A DNA stretch of 7,479 nt from Acetobacteraceae bacterium (GTDB lineage: Bacteria; Pseudomonadota; Alphaproteobacteria; Acetobacterales; Acetobacteraceae). The stretch covers positions 1 through 7,479 of the forward strand of contig JASHVB010000719.1 of the NCBI GenBank assembly GCA_030039695.1. Direction: 5' to 3'. The position numbers and the translations under genes are program-made. The notes below the pieces were generated by a model, which was given only the letters and a program-made list of their open reading frames with translations, did not search any database and had not been told where the DNA came from. Positions 1-6,259 of this stretch are shown here, piece by piece; the first letter of the stretch is position 1, and each line of letters starts with the position of its first letter.

Positions 1-270
1 GGCCTCGCGGATGATTAGATCTTGCCACATCTCGGCCCGCACCGCGGCCGGCGCGCGGCCGTGGAAGTCGACGGTCGTGTGCACGCCGTGCGACGGCAGA
101 TAGACGTGCATGCAGCCCATGCCGGCGATACCGCACATCTGCGGATCAACTGCCGTCTGCACCAACGCCGCGCCGACCGCGGCATCCACCACATTGCCGC
201 CGGCGCGCAGGATGTCGACGCCAGCCTCGGCAGCTTCGGGTTGCGCTGCGGATACCATGCCTTGCGGCAT
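1..270 (-). CDS. Gamma-glutamyltransferase-like protein, N-terminal part (cut by window edge)
   Basis: The first 90 codons of a gene that continues past the left edge. The translation carries the N-terminal signature of the gamma-glutamyltransferase (GGT, Ntn-hydrolase) family: MVSAAQPEAAEAG at residues 5-17, then ILRAGGNVVDAAVGAAL at 20-36, VDPQMCGIAGMGCM at 41-54, and VDFHGRAPAAV at 67-77. Family members cleave gamma-glutamyl bonds after autocatalytic processing at an internal Thr; that Thr would lie outside the window. There is no signal peptide before the GGT core, so this copy looks cytoplasmic, unlike the classical exported enzyme. The usual DFRE-type motif, whose Arg binds the gamma-glutamyl carboxylate in E. 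coli GGT, reads DFHGR here, so substrate use may differ. ATG at 270 is chosen because GAGG lies 6 bases upstream and the family homology begins at residue 5; an in-frame GTG at 282 has no well-spaced ribosome site. It is divergent from the cytochrome operon. Confidence 0.85.
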   Translation of the reverse strand, partial: MPQGMVSAAQPEAAEAGVDILRAGGNVVDAAVGAALVQTAVDPQMCGIAGMGCMHVYLPSHGVHTTVDFHGRAPAAVRAEMWQDLIIREA

Positions 271-276
271 TGCGGA

Positions 277-288
277 CCTCACCTCTCC
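277..288 (-). promoter_or_regulatory. Ribosome binding site of the GGT-like gene
   Basis: On the minus strand this reads GGAGAGGTGAGG. The proximal GAGG ends 6 bases before the ATG at 270, which supports that start over the upstream in-frame GTG at 282. Confidence 0.6.
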
Positions 289-318
289 AACGCGGTCATT
301 TCAACGCCACCGCGGTGA

Positions 319-409
319 GGTTGTCACGGTCGGATTGGCAGGCGGGGTCGGCATTCAGGCCGCACCTGCGACCCGGCCGGTTGTCACCCAAAGTCCGTCT
401 GGGGTCGGC
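319..409. repeat. Two imperfect copies of a repeat about 60 bases apart
   Basis: GGTTGTCAC occurs at 319-327 and exactly again at 379-387 (60 bases apart). GGGGTCGGC occurs at 344-352 and again at 401-409 (57 bases apart). The two words keep their order, so the region looks like two diverged copies of a unit of about 60 bases, or two binding sites for one regulator. The first copy also contains GTGA (315-318) facing TCAC (324-327). The function is unknown, and chance in GC-rich DNA cannot be excluded for the second word. Confidence 0.4.
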
Positions 410-424
410 CTGTCGACCGACCCC
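401..424. other. Strong hairpin in the divergent intergenic region
   Basis: GGGGTCGG (401-408) is perfectly complementary to CCGACCCC (417-424) around an 8-base loop. The overlapping arm GTCTGGGG (397-404) is also perfectly complementary to CCCCAGAC (427-434), so the same G tract can join either of two mutually exclusive hairpins. No T tract follows on either strand, so it is not a typical intrinsic terminator. It could be an operator or a 5'-leader structure of the cytochrome operon. Confidence 0.45.
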
Positions 425-514
425 GCCCCCAGACATTCCGCATGGTCGAGCGCCACGGCTCCACGCACGCGCTTGCGAGTGGCTCGGCCGATGCAGGGTC
501 GCTAGCTTTCGGCC

Positions 515-1789
515 ATGCCAGCTCGCCGACGCCGAGCCCGCGCAGCTCTCGCCTTGGGTGGGGTGCTCATCGCTGCTGTCGTTCTCGGCGCAGTGGCCGC
601 CTCACCTGGCGCCATCCCGCCGATGCCGCCCGGCAACCTTGCGTTAGACCCGACTCTGATCCGCCGGGGAGCAGAGCTCGCCGCCTTGGGCGACTGCACC
701 ACCTGTCATACCGCCAACCCTGAGCATCCCTTCGCCGGTGGCGTCCCGGTGGCAACGCCGTTCGGTACAATTTACGCCACCAACATCACTCCGGATCGTG
801 ACACCGGGATCGGTACCTGGTCTGCAGCCGCGTTTCGTCGCGCGATGCGGCAGGGCATCGATCGCGCTGGCCGCCATCTCTACCCGGCGTTCCCGTACGA
901 TCATTTCACCCATGCCACCGACGACGATCTGCGAGCGCTCTACGCCTTTCTTATGACACGCGCGCCGGTGCACGCCGTCGCGCCCGCCACTCGTCTGCGC
1001 TTCCCGTTCGACCACCGTATCCTGCTCGCCGGCTGGAACTGGCTGTTCCTGCGTACGGGCCCGGTTCCCGCCGTTTCCAACGAATCCGCCGACTGGAACC
1101 GCGGCGCCTATCTTGTGCAGGCACTCGGACATTGTGGTGCCTGTCACACGCCCCGCAACGCGTTCGGAGCCGAAAGCAGCGGGCGTGCGCTGGACGGCGG
1201 CCAAGCCGAGGGCTGGTACGCGCCGCCACTCGATAGCCGCTCCCCTGCGGCAATGCGTTGGAGTGCCGACGAACTCGCCGTCTATTTGCGCGGCGGCGTC
1301 GCTGCCGAACACGGCACGCCCGCCGGCCCGATGCGCGCGGTCTCGGAGAACGTGGCAAGGCTCTCGGACCAGGACGTGCATGCGATGGCCGCCTATATCC
1401 ACAGCACCATGCATGCAGGCAGGCCGCCGGCAGCGGTGGATCGCGGGGCTGCGACCGCCTCCATGCCGGGCGCGATCATTTTTGCCGGCGCATGCGCCGC
1501 CTGCCATGCGACCAACGCACCAATGACCCGGGCTGGCAATCCAGCGATCAGCGAACCCAGCCCGGTGCATGAAGTCACGCCACGCAACGTCATCCGCATC
1601 GTGCTGGACGGGCTGCCGTGGAGGGAGGGGGCGCCGCAGCCCTACATGCCCGGCTTCGACGCCGTGCTGACCGACCGCCAGCTCGCGGACCTGCTTGCCT
1701 ACCTGCGCGCCCGCTTCACCGACCAGCCCCCCTGGCCACATCTGGACGATGACATCCGCCGAATTCGACGGCACGGAGATGACTCATGA
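515..1789 (+). CDS. Triheme c-type cytochrome subunit of a molybdenum hydroxylase
   Basis: A 424-residue exported electron-transfer subunit. An Arg-rich start (MPARRRRAR) and a hydrophobic stretch at about residues 11-29 form a signal peptide or N-terminal anchor. Three CXXCH heme sites follow: C61-C64-H65, C207-C210-H211 and C327-C330-H331, which fits the three-domain cytochrome of alcohol/aldehyde and nicotinate dehydrogenase complexes. Likely sixth ligands are M273 (in GPM) for heme 2 and M378 (in PYMPGF) for heme 3. In domain 1 the usual AMPY-type Met is replaced by Phe (YPAFPYDHF, about 123-131), so heme 1 may use H130, H133 or another residue. It should take electrons from the [2Fe-2S] subunit encoded next and pass them to the respiratory chain. 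ATG 515 is the first start after an in-frame stop at 503 and includes the whole signal; its ribosome site is weak. Its stop overlaps the next gene by 4 bases. Confidence 0.93.
   Translation: MPARRRRARAALALGGVLIAAVVLGAVAASPGAIPPMPPGNLALDPTLIRRGAELAALGDCTTCHTANPEHPFAGGVPVATPFGTIYATNITPDRDTGIGTWSAAAFRRAMRQGIDRAGRHLYPAFPYDHFTHATDDDLRALYAFLMTRAPVHAVAPATRLRFPFDHRILLAGWNWLFLRTGPVPAVSNESADWNRGAYLVQALGHCGACHTPRNAFGAESSGRALDGGQAEGWYAPPLDSRSPAAMRWSADELAVYLRGGVAAEHGTPAGPMRAVSENVARLSDQDVHAMAAYIHSTMHAGRPPAAVDRGAATASMPGAIIFAGACAACHATNAPMTRAGNPAISEPSPVHEVTPRNVIRIVLDGLPWREGAPQPYMPGFDAVLTDRQLADLLAYLRARFTDQPPWPHLDDDIRRIRRHGDDS
1775..1778 (+). promoter_or_regulatory. Ribosome binding site of the [2Fe-2S] subunit gene
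   Basis: GGAG lies inside the 3' end of the cytochrome gene, 7 bases before the ATG at 1786. With the ATGA overlap it implies coupled translation. Confidence 0.6.
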
Positions 1790-2286
1790 TCACGCTGATC
1801 GTGAATAGCAAGCCGCATCAGGTGCAAGCGGAAATCGATACGCCGCTGCTGTATGTATTGCGCAACGAATTGGAACTGAACGGGGCGAAATTTGGCTGCG
1901 GTTTGGGCCAGTGCGGCGCCTGCACCGTGTTGGTGGATGGCGCGGCCGTATTCTCCTGCCTGACGCCCATCGCCCTGCTGTCTGACCGCCGTATCACGAC
2001 TGTCGAGGGGCTCGGCACGCCGGAGCGTCCCGGACCGGTGCAACGTGCCTTCATAGAGGCGCAGGCAGCGCAATGCGGCTACTGTACCGCCGGCATGGCG
2101 ATGCGGGCGCAAGCGCTGCTTGAGCACCACCCCACGCCGACCGACGCGGAGATTCGCACCGCCATGCAGCCGAATCTCTGCCGCTGTGGCACTCAGTTGC
2201 GGATTCTGCGGGCCGTGCACCGCGCCGCCGAACTGCTGCGCAGTGCGAGGCGCGAGACGCGGCCGGAGCAGGAGGCGCAACAATGA
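1786..2286 (+). CDS. [2Fe-2S] small subunit of a molybdenum hydroxylase (IorA/NicA type)
   Basis: A 166-residue iron-sulfur subunit of the xanthine oxidase superfamily. The N-terminal plant-ferredoxin domain holds one cluster with C38, C43, C46 (CGLGQCGAC) and C58. The C-terminal all-helical domain holds the second with C97, C100 (QCGYC), C132 and C134 (NLCRCG). All eight ligands are present and the length is typical for the family. It carries electrons from the molybdenum site of the large subunit to the cytochrome. It has no signal peptide of its own; in related enzymes the folded small subunit is exported together with the Tat-signal-bearing large subunit, which I infer here. It overlaps the gene before it and the gene after it by 4 bases each (ATGA), so all three are one operon. 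Closest named relatives are isoquinoline 1-oxidoreductase alpha and nicotinate dehydrogenase small subunits; the substrate cannot be told from this subunit. Confidence 0.96.
   Translation: MITLIVNSKPHQVQAEIDTPLLYVLRNELELNGAKFGCGLGQCGACTVLVDGAAVFSCLTPIALLSDRRITTVEGLGTPERPGPVQRAFIEAQAAQCGYCTAGMAMRAQALLEHHPTPTDAEIRTAMQPNLCRCGTQLRILRAVHRAAELLRSARRETRPEQEAQQ
2270..2275 (+). promoter_or_regulatory. Ribosome binding site of the molybdopterin subunit gene
   Basis: A full AGGAGG core lies 7 bases before the ATG at 2283, within the end of the small-subunit gene. It fixes the start that includes the Tat signal. Confidence 0.7.
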
Positions 2287-4481
2287 TCGGCCTCTCCCGT
2301 CGCCAGGTGCTGAGCGGGACCGGTGCACTTGTCGTGTGGTTCACTTTGCTGCCCGGCAGCCGGGCACAAGAGAACGGCGGCCTTCCGGCGAGCCTGAAGC
2401 GCGATCCATTGCTCGATGCCTGGATGCGCGTCGGTGGAGATGGCGTGGTCACCGTATGCACCGGCAAGGCGGAACTCGGTCAGGGCATCAGCACCGCGTT
2501 GATCCAACTGGCAGCCGAGGAGCTGGATGTTGCGCCGAACCGTATCAACCTGGTGACCGCTGACACCGCCCGCACGCCGAATGAAGGGTTCACCGCCGGC
2601 AGCCACTCGATGCAGGACAGCGGCAGCAGCATCCGCGCAGTGGCGGCGCAGGTCCGCAGCCTGTTACTGCAGCAAGCCGCGACCCAACTTCGCGTGCCCC
2701 CGAACGTACTGACGGTGCAGGACGGCAAGGTACTCGCGCCGGACGGTCGCGGCGTCACTTATGGCACGCTCGCGGCGCAGTTATCGCTGCACGTGCCGGC
2801 GCAGCCGGGGGCAAAACTCAAGCCCCCGTCGAACTACCGGTTGGTTGGCACTTCGATGCCGCGGGTCGACATCCCCGCCAAGGTGACCGGTGGGCCGGCT
2901 TTCGTGCAGGACATTCGACTGCCCGGCATGTTGCATGCCAGGGTGCTGCGCCAGCCAAGTGCCGGAGCCCTGCTGCAGGATCTGGATAGCGCCGCCGTGG
3001 AGCGCATGCCCGGGGTGGTTCGGGTGGTGCGGCGCGGCTCCTACGTCGCGGTGGTCGCCCACCAGGAATGGCAGGCCGTGAAGGCGTTGCGCGCGCTGGC
3101 GACTGCGGCGAAATGGCATGAGAGCGCCGACCTGCCGGGGCAGGCGCAGATTTTGGATTTGCTGCAGAGGCTGCCGGCACGCGACATCCTGGTGATGGAC
3201 GACACTGCCGCTGCCGCGCCGGCGGTGAAGCAGGTCTCGGCGCGCTACTCCAAGCCCTATCTGATCCATGGCGCGATCGGGCCGTCTTGCGCCGTAGCAC
3301 AGTTTCAGGATGGCATACTGACGGTGTGGACGCACACGCAGGGCGTCTTTCCGCTGCGCGCGGCGATTGCCGACCTGCTCAGTATGCCGCAGGACAAGGT
3401 GCGCTGTGTCCAGGTACAGGGTTCCGGGTGCTACGGCCACAATGGTGCCGATGATGCCGGAGCGGATGCTGCGCTGCTCGCCTCGCTGCTTCCGGGCCGG
3501 CCCATCCGCGTGCAATGGATGCGCGAGCAGGAGCATGGCGACGAGCCGCTTGGCCCGGTCATGCTGGCGGAGGTACGGGCGGCGCTAGACGCCCAGGGCA
3601 ACGTGGTGGACTGGCACTACGATGTGTGGAGCAACACGCACAACCGCCGTCCGAACGTCGCCGGCCTGCTGATCCAGAACGCAGCGCTCCCAGATCCGCG
3701 TCCAGTGCCGCCGCCAGCTCCCATCCCCATGCCGGAGGGCGGCGGAGATCGCAACAGCAATCCGATCTACGCCTTCAGCAACGCGCACGTGATTTACCAT
3801 TTCGTGCCGGAGATGCCGCTGCGCGTCTCGGCAATGCGCAGCCTGGGCGCCTACCTGAACGTGTTCGCCATCGAGAGTTGCATGGACGAGCTGGCCGAGG
3901 CCGCCGGTATCGACCCGATCGCGTTCCGGCTGCGCCATTTACGGGATCAGCGCGCCCGCGATGTGGTGCAGCAAACGGCTGATGCGTTTGGTTGGAGCCA
4001 GCCTCAGAGAACGGGTATGGGCCGGGGATTCGCCTTTGCCCGCTACAAGAACCTGGGTGCCTACTGCGCGGTGGCTCTCGATCTCCAGGTTGAGCGTGAG
4101 ACCGGAGCGGTGCGGCTGGGTCGCGTCGTCGCGGCAGTGGACAGTGGCCAGGCGGTAAACCCGGATGGTATCCGCAACCAGATCGAGGGCGCGATCGTAC
4201 AGTCAGCAAGCTGGACGTTGTTCGAAGAGGCGCGGTTCGACCGCCGCCGCGTCACCAGCACAGACTGGAGCAGCTATCCGATCCTGCGCTTCCCCGCGCT
4301 GCCAGAGAGTGTGGCGGTGCACGTGATCGACCGGCCGGGCCAGCCGTTCCTGGGTACCGGAGAGGCTGGCCAGGGCCCGACCGCGGCGGCCATTGCCAAT
4401 GCGCTGCGCCACGCGGTCGGCACGCGGTTGCGCGACCTGCCGCTGACCGCGGCGAAAGTGAAGGCGGCGATCGGGGTCTGA
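2283..4481 (+). CDS. Molybdopterin-binding catalytic subunit, xanthine oxidase family (IorB/NicB/AldH type)
   Basis: A 732-residue catalytic subunit, near the usual length for isoquinoline 1-oxidoreductase beta-type proteins. A Tat signal opens it: SRRQVL at residues 5-10, a hydrophobic stretch to about 24, and a likely cleavage after GSRA at 28. Moco-domain motifs follow: GKAELGQG at 61-68, SHSMQDSGSSIRA at 107-119, GSGCYGHNGADDAGADAALL at 380-399, and MRSLGAYLNVFAIES at 518-532. GTGEAGQGPTAAAIANAL at 691-708 contains E694, the expected catalytic Glu that activates the Mo-bound water. The enzyme should hydroxylate an N-heteroaromatic compound or oxidise an aldehyde in the periplasm, giving electrons to the [2Fe-2S] subunit and then the triheme cytochrome. 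It has no fused cytochrome domain, unlike Pseudomonas NicB; the separate first gene supplies it. Moco assembly and XdhC-type maturation genes are not in the window. Family assignment is sure; substrate is unknown. Confidence 0.96.
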   Translation: MIGLSRRQVLSGTGALVVWFTLLPGSRAQENGGLPASLKRDPLLDAWMRVGGDGVVTVCTGKAELGQGISTALIQLAAEELDVAPNRINLVTADTARTPNEGFTAGSHSMQDSGSSIRAVAAQVRSLLLQQAATQLRVPPNVLTVQDGKVLAPDGRGVTYGTLAAQLSLHVPAQPGAKLKPPSNYRLVGTSMPRVDIPAKVTGGPAFVQDIRLPGMLHARVLRQPSAGALLQDLDSAAVERMPGVVRVVRRGSYVAVVAHQEWQAVKALRALATAAKWHESADLPGQAQILDLLQRLPARDILVMDDTAAAAPAVKQVSARYSKPYLIHGAIGPSCAVAQFQDGILTVWTHTQGVFPLRAAIADLLSMPQDKVRCVQVQGSGCYGHNGADDAGADAALLASLLPGRPIRVQWMREQEHGDEPLGPVMLAEVRAALDAQGNVVDWHYDVWSNTHNRRPNVAGLLIQNAALPDPRPVPPPAPIPMPEGGGDRNSNPIYAFSNAHVIYHFVPEMPLRVSAMRSLGAYLNVFAIESCMDELAEAAGIDPIAFRLRHLRDQRARDVVQQTADAFGWSQPQRTGMGRGFAFARYKNLGAYCAVALDLQVERETGAVRLGRVVAAVDSGQAVNPDGIRNQIEGAIVQSASWTLFEEARFDRRRVTSTDWSSYPILRFPALPESVAVHVIDRPGQPFLGTGEAGQGPTAAAIANALRHAVGTRLRDLPLTAAKVKAAIGV

Positions 4482-4619
4482 CGACCGTCCTCGTTCCGAG
4501 ACTTCGCTAAGCCAGGTAACGGCCGCAGCCGGCATGGTCCTCACGCGGTCGGCGAGTCGCGACCGCCCACCGCGCCGCGTCGGGGCTGCGGCACCAAGGA
4601 TGTCATTGCGCGTCCTCTC

Positions 4620-4640
4620 GCGTCAGCCTGCGGCTGATGC
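4620..4640. other. Hairpin downstream of the molybdo-hydroxylase operon
   Basis: GCGTCAGCC (4620-4628) pairs with GGCTGATGC (4632-4640) around a 3-base loop, giving a 9-base-pair stem with one G-T wobble. It lies about 140 bases after the operon stop. No T run follows on the plus strand, so intrinsic termination is uncertain; it could also be a decay-protecting or repeated palindrome. Confidence 0.35.
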
Positions 4641-5073
4641 AACATCGCGTCGACATTCGAGACTACCAGCGGTTGGCGGGCCGACGTTTGTCGCGGGCGA
4701 CGCATAAAACTCATCCGCTGAAGCCGCCTCAAGCCCGCAGCACACCCTCATTGTAACCGCCCGTAGCTGGTTTGCCGGAACCACTTCTTCGCTGCATGGC
4801 CCAGGCGGGTGTTTAAGCGGACGCCGCCTCTTGGTTGCGCCGCGAGTGGCCGCGAGGTTTCGTGTCATCGGATCAGTCCCGGTCGTGCAATCCCTATGGA
4901 ACCAGCCCGAATCCGCCCCACACGACGGCGCTCGATAGTTTCGAGATTCGCGGCATCGCGAGCCCGTACACCCATGCGAGGCGGAAAACGGCATGGTCAC
5001 AGCTTATGCGCGCGCGACGCCTCGGGCAGGACGTGCCTTCGGTCCGGAAGCCAGGAAGCGTCTCGCTCGGGTG

Positions 5074-5094
5074 GGCGGGGGACGCAGCCCCGCC
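5074..5094 (-). terminator. Possible terminator hairpin after the alcohol dehydrogenase gene
   Basis: GGCGGGG (5074-5080) is perfectly complementary to CCCCGCC (5088-5094) with a 7-base loop. On the minus strand it starts 6 bases after the alcohol dehydrogenase stop codon, the expected place for a terminator. There is no T tract after it, so it is only a candidate. Confidence 0.4.
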
Positions 5095-5100
5095 GCGCAT

Positions 5101-6129
5101 TCAGGCCGCCATATCCAACACCACCCGACCTTCGATCTCGTTGCGGCGTAGGCGATCGAACACAGCGTTGATGTTCTCCAGCCGCTCGGTCGACACCGTC
5201 GCTTTCACCTTTCCCTCGCCGGCGAATTGCAGCGCCTCCTGTAGATCCAGCCGTGTGCCGACAATCGAACCGCGCACCGTGGTTCCGTTCAGCACCATAT
5301 CGAAGATTGGCAACGGAAAGCTGCCGGGCGGTAGGCCGTTCAGCGACAACGTGCCGCCGCGGCGCAGCATGCCCAGCCCTTGCTCGAACGCCTCTGGCGA
5401 CACCGCCGTCACCAGCACGCCGTGCGCGCCGCCGATTTCCTTTTTCATGAACGCGGCCGGGTCCGCATTGCGGGCGTTGACCGTGACGGCAGCGCCCAAC
5501 CGGCGCGCCAGGTCCAGCTTGTCGTCGGCGATATCCACCGCGCCGACGTTGAAGCCCATTGCCTTGGCGTATTGCACCGCCATATGACCGAGCCCGCCGA
5601 CGCCGGAGATCACCACCCAATCGCCCGGCTTCGCGTCGGTCACTTTCAGGCCCTTATAAACCGTCACGCCCGCGCACAGCACCGGCGCGACCTCGACGAA
5701 GCCGATATTGTCCGGCAGGTGCCCGACGAAATTCGGATCGGCGATGAGGTAATCGGCGAAACCGCCGTTCACCGAATAGCCGGTGTTCTGCTGCTGCTCG
5801 CACAGCGTCTCCCACCCGGCCAGGCAATGCTCGCAGTGGCCGCAGGCGGTGTAGAGCCATGGCACGCCGACGCGGTCGCCTTCCTTCACACGCTTCACAC
5901 CGCTGCCGACAGCAGAGACGAAGCCGACGCCTTCATGCCCTGGAATGAACGGTGGGGCAGGCTTCACCGGCCAGTCGCCTTCGGCTGCATGCAGGTCAGT
6001 ATGGCAGACACCGGAGGCAATCACTTTCACCTGAATTTCGCCCGCCTTGGGTTCCGGCACTGGCACCTCGCGGCATTCCAGGGCGGCCCCGAGTTGGGGG
6101 ACAACGGCGGCGCGCATCGTCTTGGACAT
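5101..6129 (-). CDS. adhP: Zinc-dependent NAD alcohol dehydrogenase, AdhP type
   Basis: A 342-residue cytoplasmic medium-chain dehydrogenase that interconverts primary alcohols and aldehydes with NAD(H). The catalytic zinc ligands are C42 (GVCHTDLH), H65 with neighbour E66 (PGHEGVG) and C152 ([13 protein letters not shown]). The structural zinc site is C96, C99, C102 and C110 ([15 protein letters not shown]). The Rossmann fold shows GVGGLGH at 176-182, and D199 ends the second strand, which favours NAD over NADP. The length and sequence fit the bacterial propanol-preferring AdhP/AdhA group (E. coli AdhP is 336 residues). The start ATG at 6129 has AGGAGG 9 bases upstream. It is transcribed alone, converging on the molybdo-hydroxylase operon. 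An Fnr/Anr-like box centred about 123 bases upstream suggests oxygen-linked control. It might supply aldehyde to, or act independently of, the neighbouring periplasmic enzyme. Confidence 0.95.
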   Translation of the reverse strand: MSKTMRAAVVPQLGAALECREVPVPEPKAGEIQVKVIASGVCHTDLHAAEGDWPVKPAPPFIPGHEGVGFVSAVGSGVKRVKEGDRVGVPWLYTACGHCEHCLAGWETLCEQQQNTGYSVNGGFADYLIADPNFVGHLPDNIGFVEVAPVLCAGVTVYKGLKVTDAKPGDWVVISGVGGLGHMAVQYAKAMGFNVGAVDIADDKLDLARRLGAAVTVNARNADPAAFMKKEIGGAHGVLVTAVSPEAFEQGLGMLRRGGTLSLNGLPPGSFPLPIFDMVLNGTTVRGSIVGTRLDLQEALQFAGEGKVKATVSTERLENINAVFDRLRRNEIEGRVVLDMAA

Positions 6130-6138
6130 GACGTAATT

Positions 6139-6144
6139 CCTCCT
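6139..6144 (-). promoter_or_regulatory. Ribosome binding site of the alcohol dehydrogenase gene
   Basis: A perfect AGGAGG on the minus strand, 9 bases before the ATG at 6129. It is the strongest Shine-Dalgarno in the window together with that of the molybdopterin subunit, suggesting high expression. Confidence 0.75.
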
Positions 6145-6245
6145 GTTCGGGGGATTGAGAGCGTGTCACGGCAGCGGGGCCGTCAACGCGCCGTACGCCC
6201 GTGGTCCCGCGATCGCAAGTCCCGCATAGCGTCCGGCGCTGATCA

Positions 6246-6259
6246 TTGATCTAGATCAT
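6246..6259 (-). promoter_or_regulatory. Fnr/Anr/Dnr-type operator upstream of the alcohol dehydrogenase
   Basis: On the plus strand this reads TTGATCTAGATCAT, matching nine of the ten fixed positions of the Fnr-family consensus TTGAT-N4-ATCAA. The core TGATCTAGATCA (6247-6258) is a perfect 12-base palindrome. Its centre is about 123 bases upstream of the adhP ATG, so a class II promoter would start transcription near 6211. I see no clear -10 at the exact spacing; TATGCG (minus strand, 6228-6223) is the nearest candidate and is about 5 bases too close. In Pseudomonas aeruginosa the homologous adhA is under Anr control. Because the site is symmetric it could also act rightward, but the next gene starts 485 bases away. 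Confidence 0.65.

Larger units (their letters stand above)
271..514. other. Divergent intergenic region between GGT-like gene and cytochrome operon
   Basis: This 244-base stretch must hold the promoters of both the leftward GGT-like gene and the rightward cytochrome operon. I see no convincing sigma70 -35/-10 pair on either strand. It contains short direct repeats (319-327 with 379-387, and 344-352 with 401-409) and a strong hairpin at 401-424, described separately. Open frames crossing it do not resemble any protein I recognise. Confidence 0.6.
4482..5100. other. 619-base gap between convergent genes, no supported gene
   Basis: This lies between the end of the molybdopterin gene and the end of the alcohol dehydrogenase gene. 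Several open frames cross it on both strands (up to about 125 codons on the minus strand, 4623-5000), but their translations are rich in Arg, Cys and Ser without any recognisable domain, and none has a good ribosome site. Parts such as 4700-4800 and 4860-4990 look less GC-biased than the flanking genes. Decayed mobile or repeat DNA is possible, but I see no transposase fragment or terminal inverted repeats. Hairpins near 4620 and 5074 may end transcription from the two sides. Confidence 0.5.

Noticed and set aside
644..1774. 376-codon open frame on the minus strand opposite the cytochrome gene
   Set aside because: The plus strand here has a signal peptide and three heme motifs. The antisense translation is Arg/Gly-rich without any domain, as expected from G/C third positions in a GC-rich gene.
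2781..3536. 251-codon minus-strand frame inside the molybdopterin gene
   Set aside because: Lies fully opposite conserved Moco-domain motifs and resembles no protein; a compositional shadow.
515..4481. Xanthine dehydrogenase or carbon monoxide dehydrogenase
   Set aside because: No FAD-binding subunit is present; the partner is a c-type cytochrome and the large subunit has a Tat signal, which fits the periplasmic IorB/NicB/AldH group instead.
4623..5000. 125-codon minus-strand frame in the convergent gap
   Set aside because: No recognisable domain, no convincing ribosome site, low-complexity Arg/Cys content. Kept only as part of the unexplained gap.
4835..5587. 250-codon plus-strand frame spanning the convergent gap and the end of adhP
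   Set aside because: Half is antisense to adhP, there is no ribosome site and the Ser/Pro/Arg-rich product shows no domain.
5380..6249. 289-codon plus-strand frame opposite the alcohol dehydrogenase
   Set aside because: The minus strand encodes all zinc and NAD motifs of AdhP with a good ribosome site; the antisense frame is His/Arg-rich and has none.
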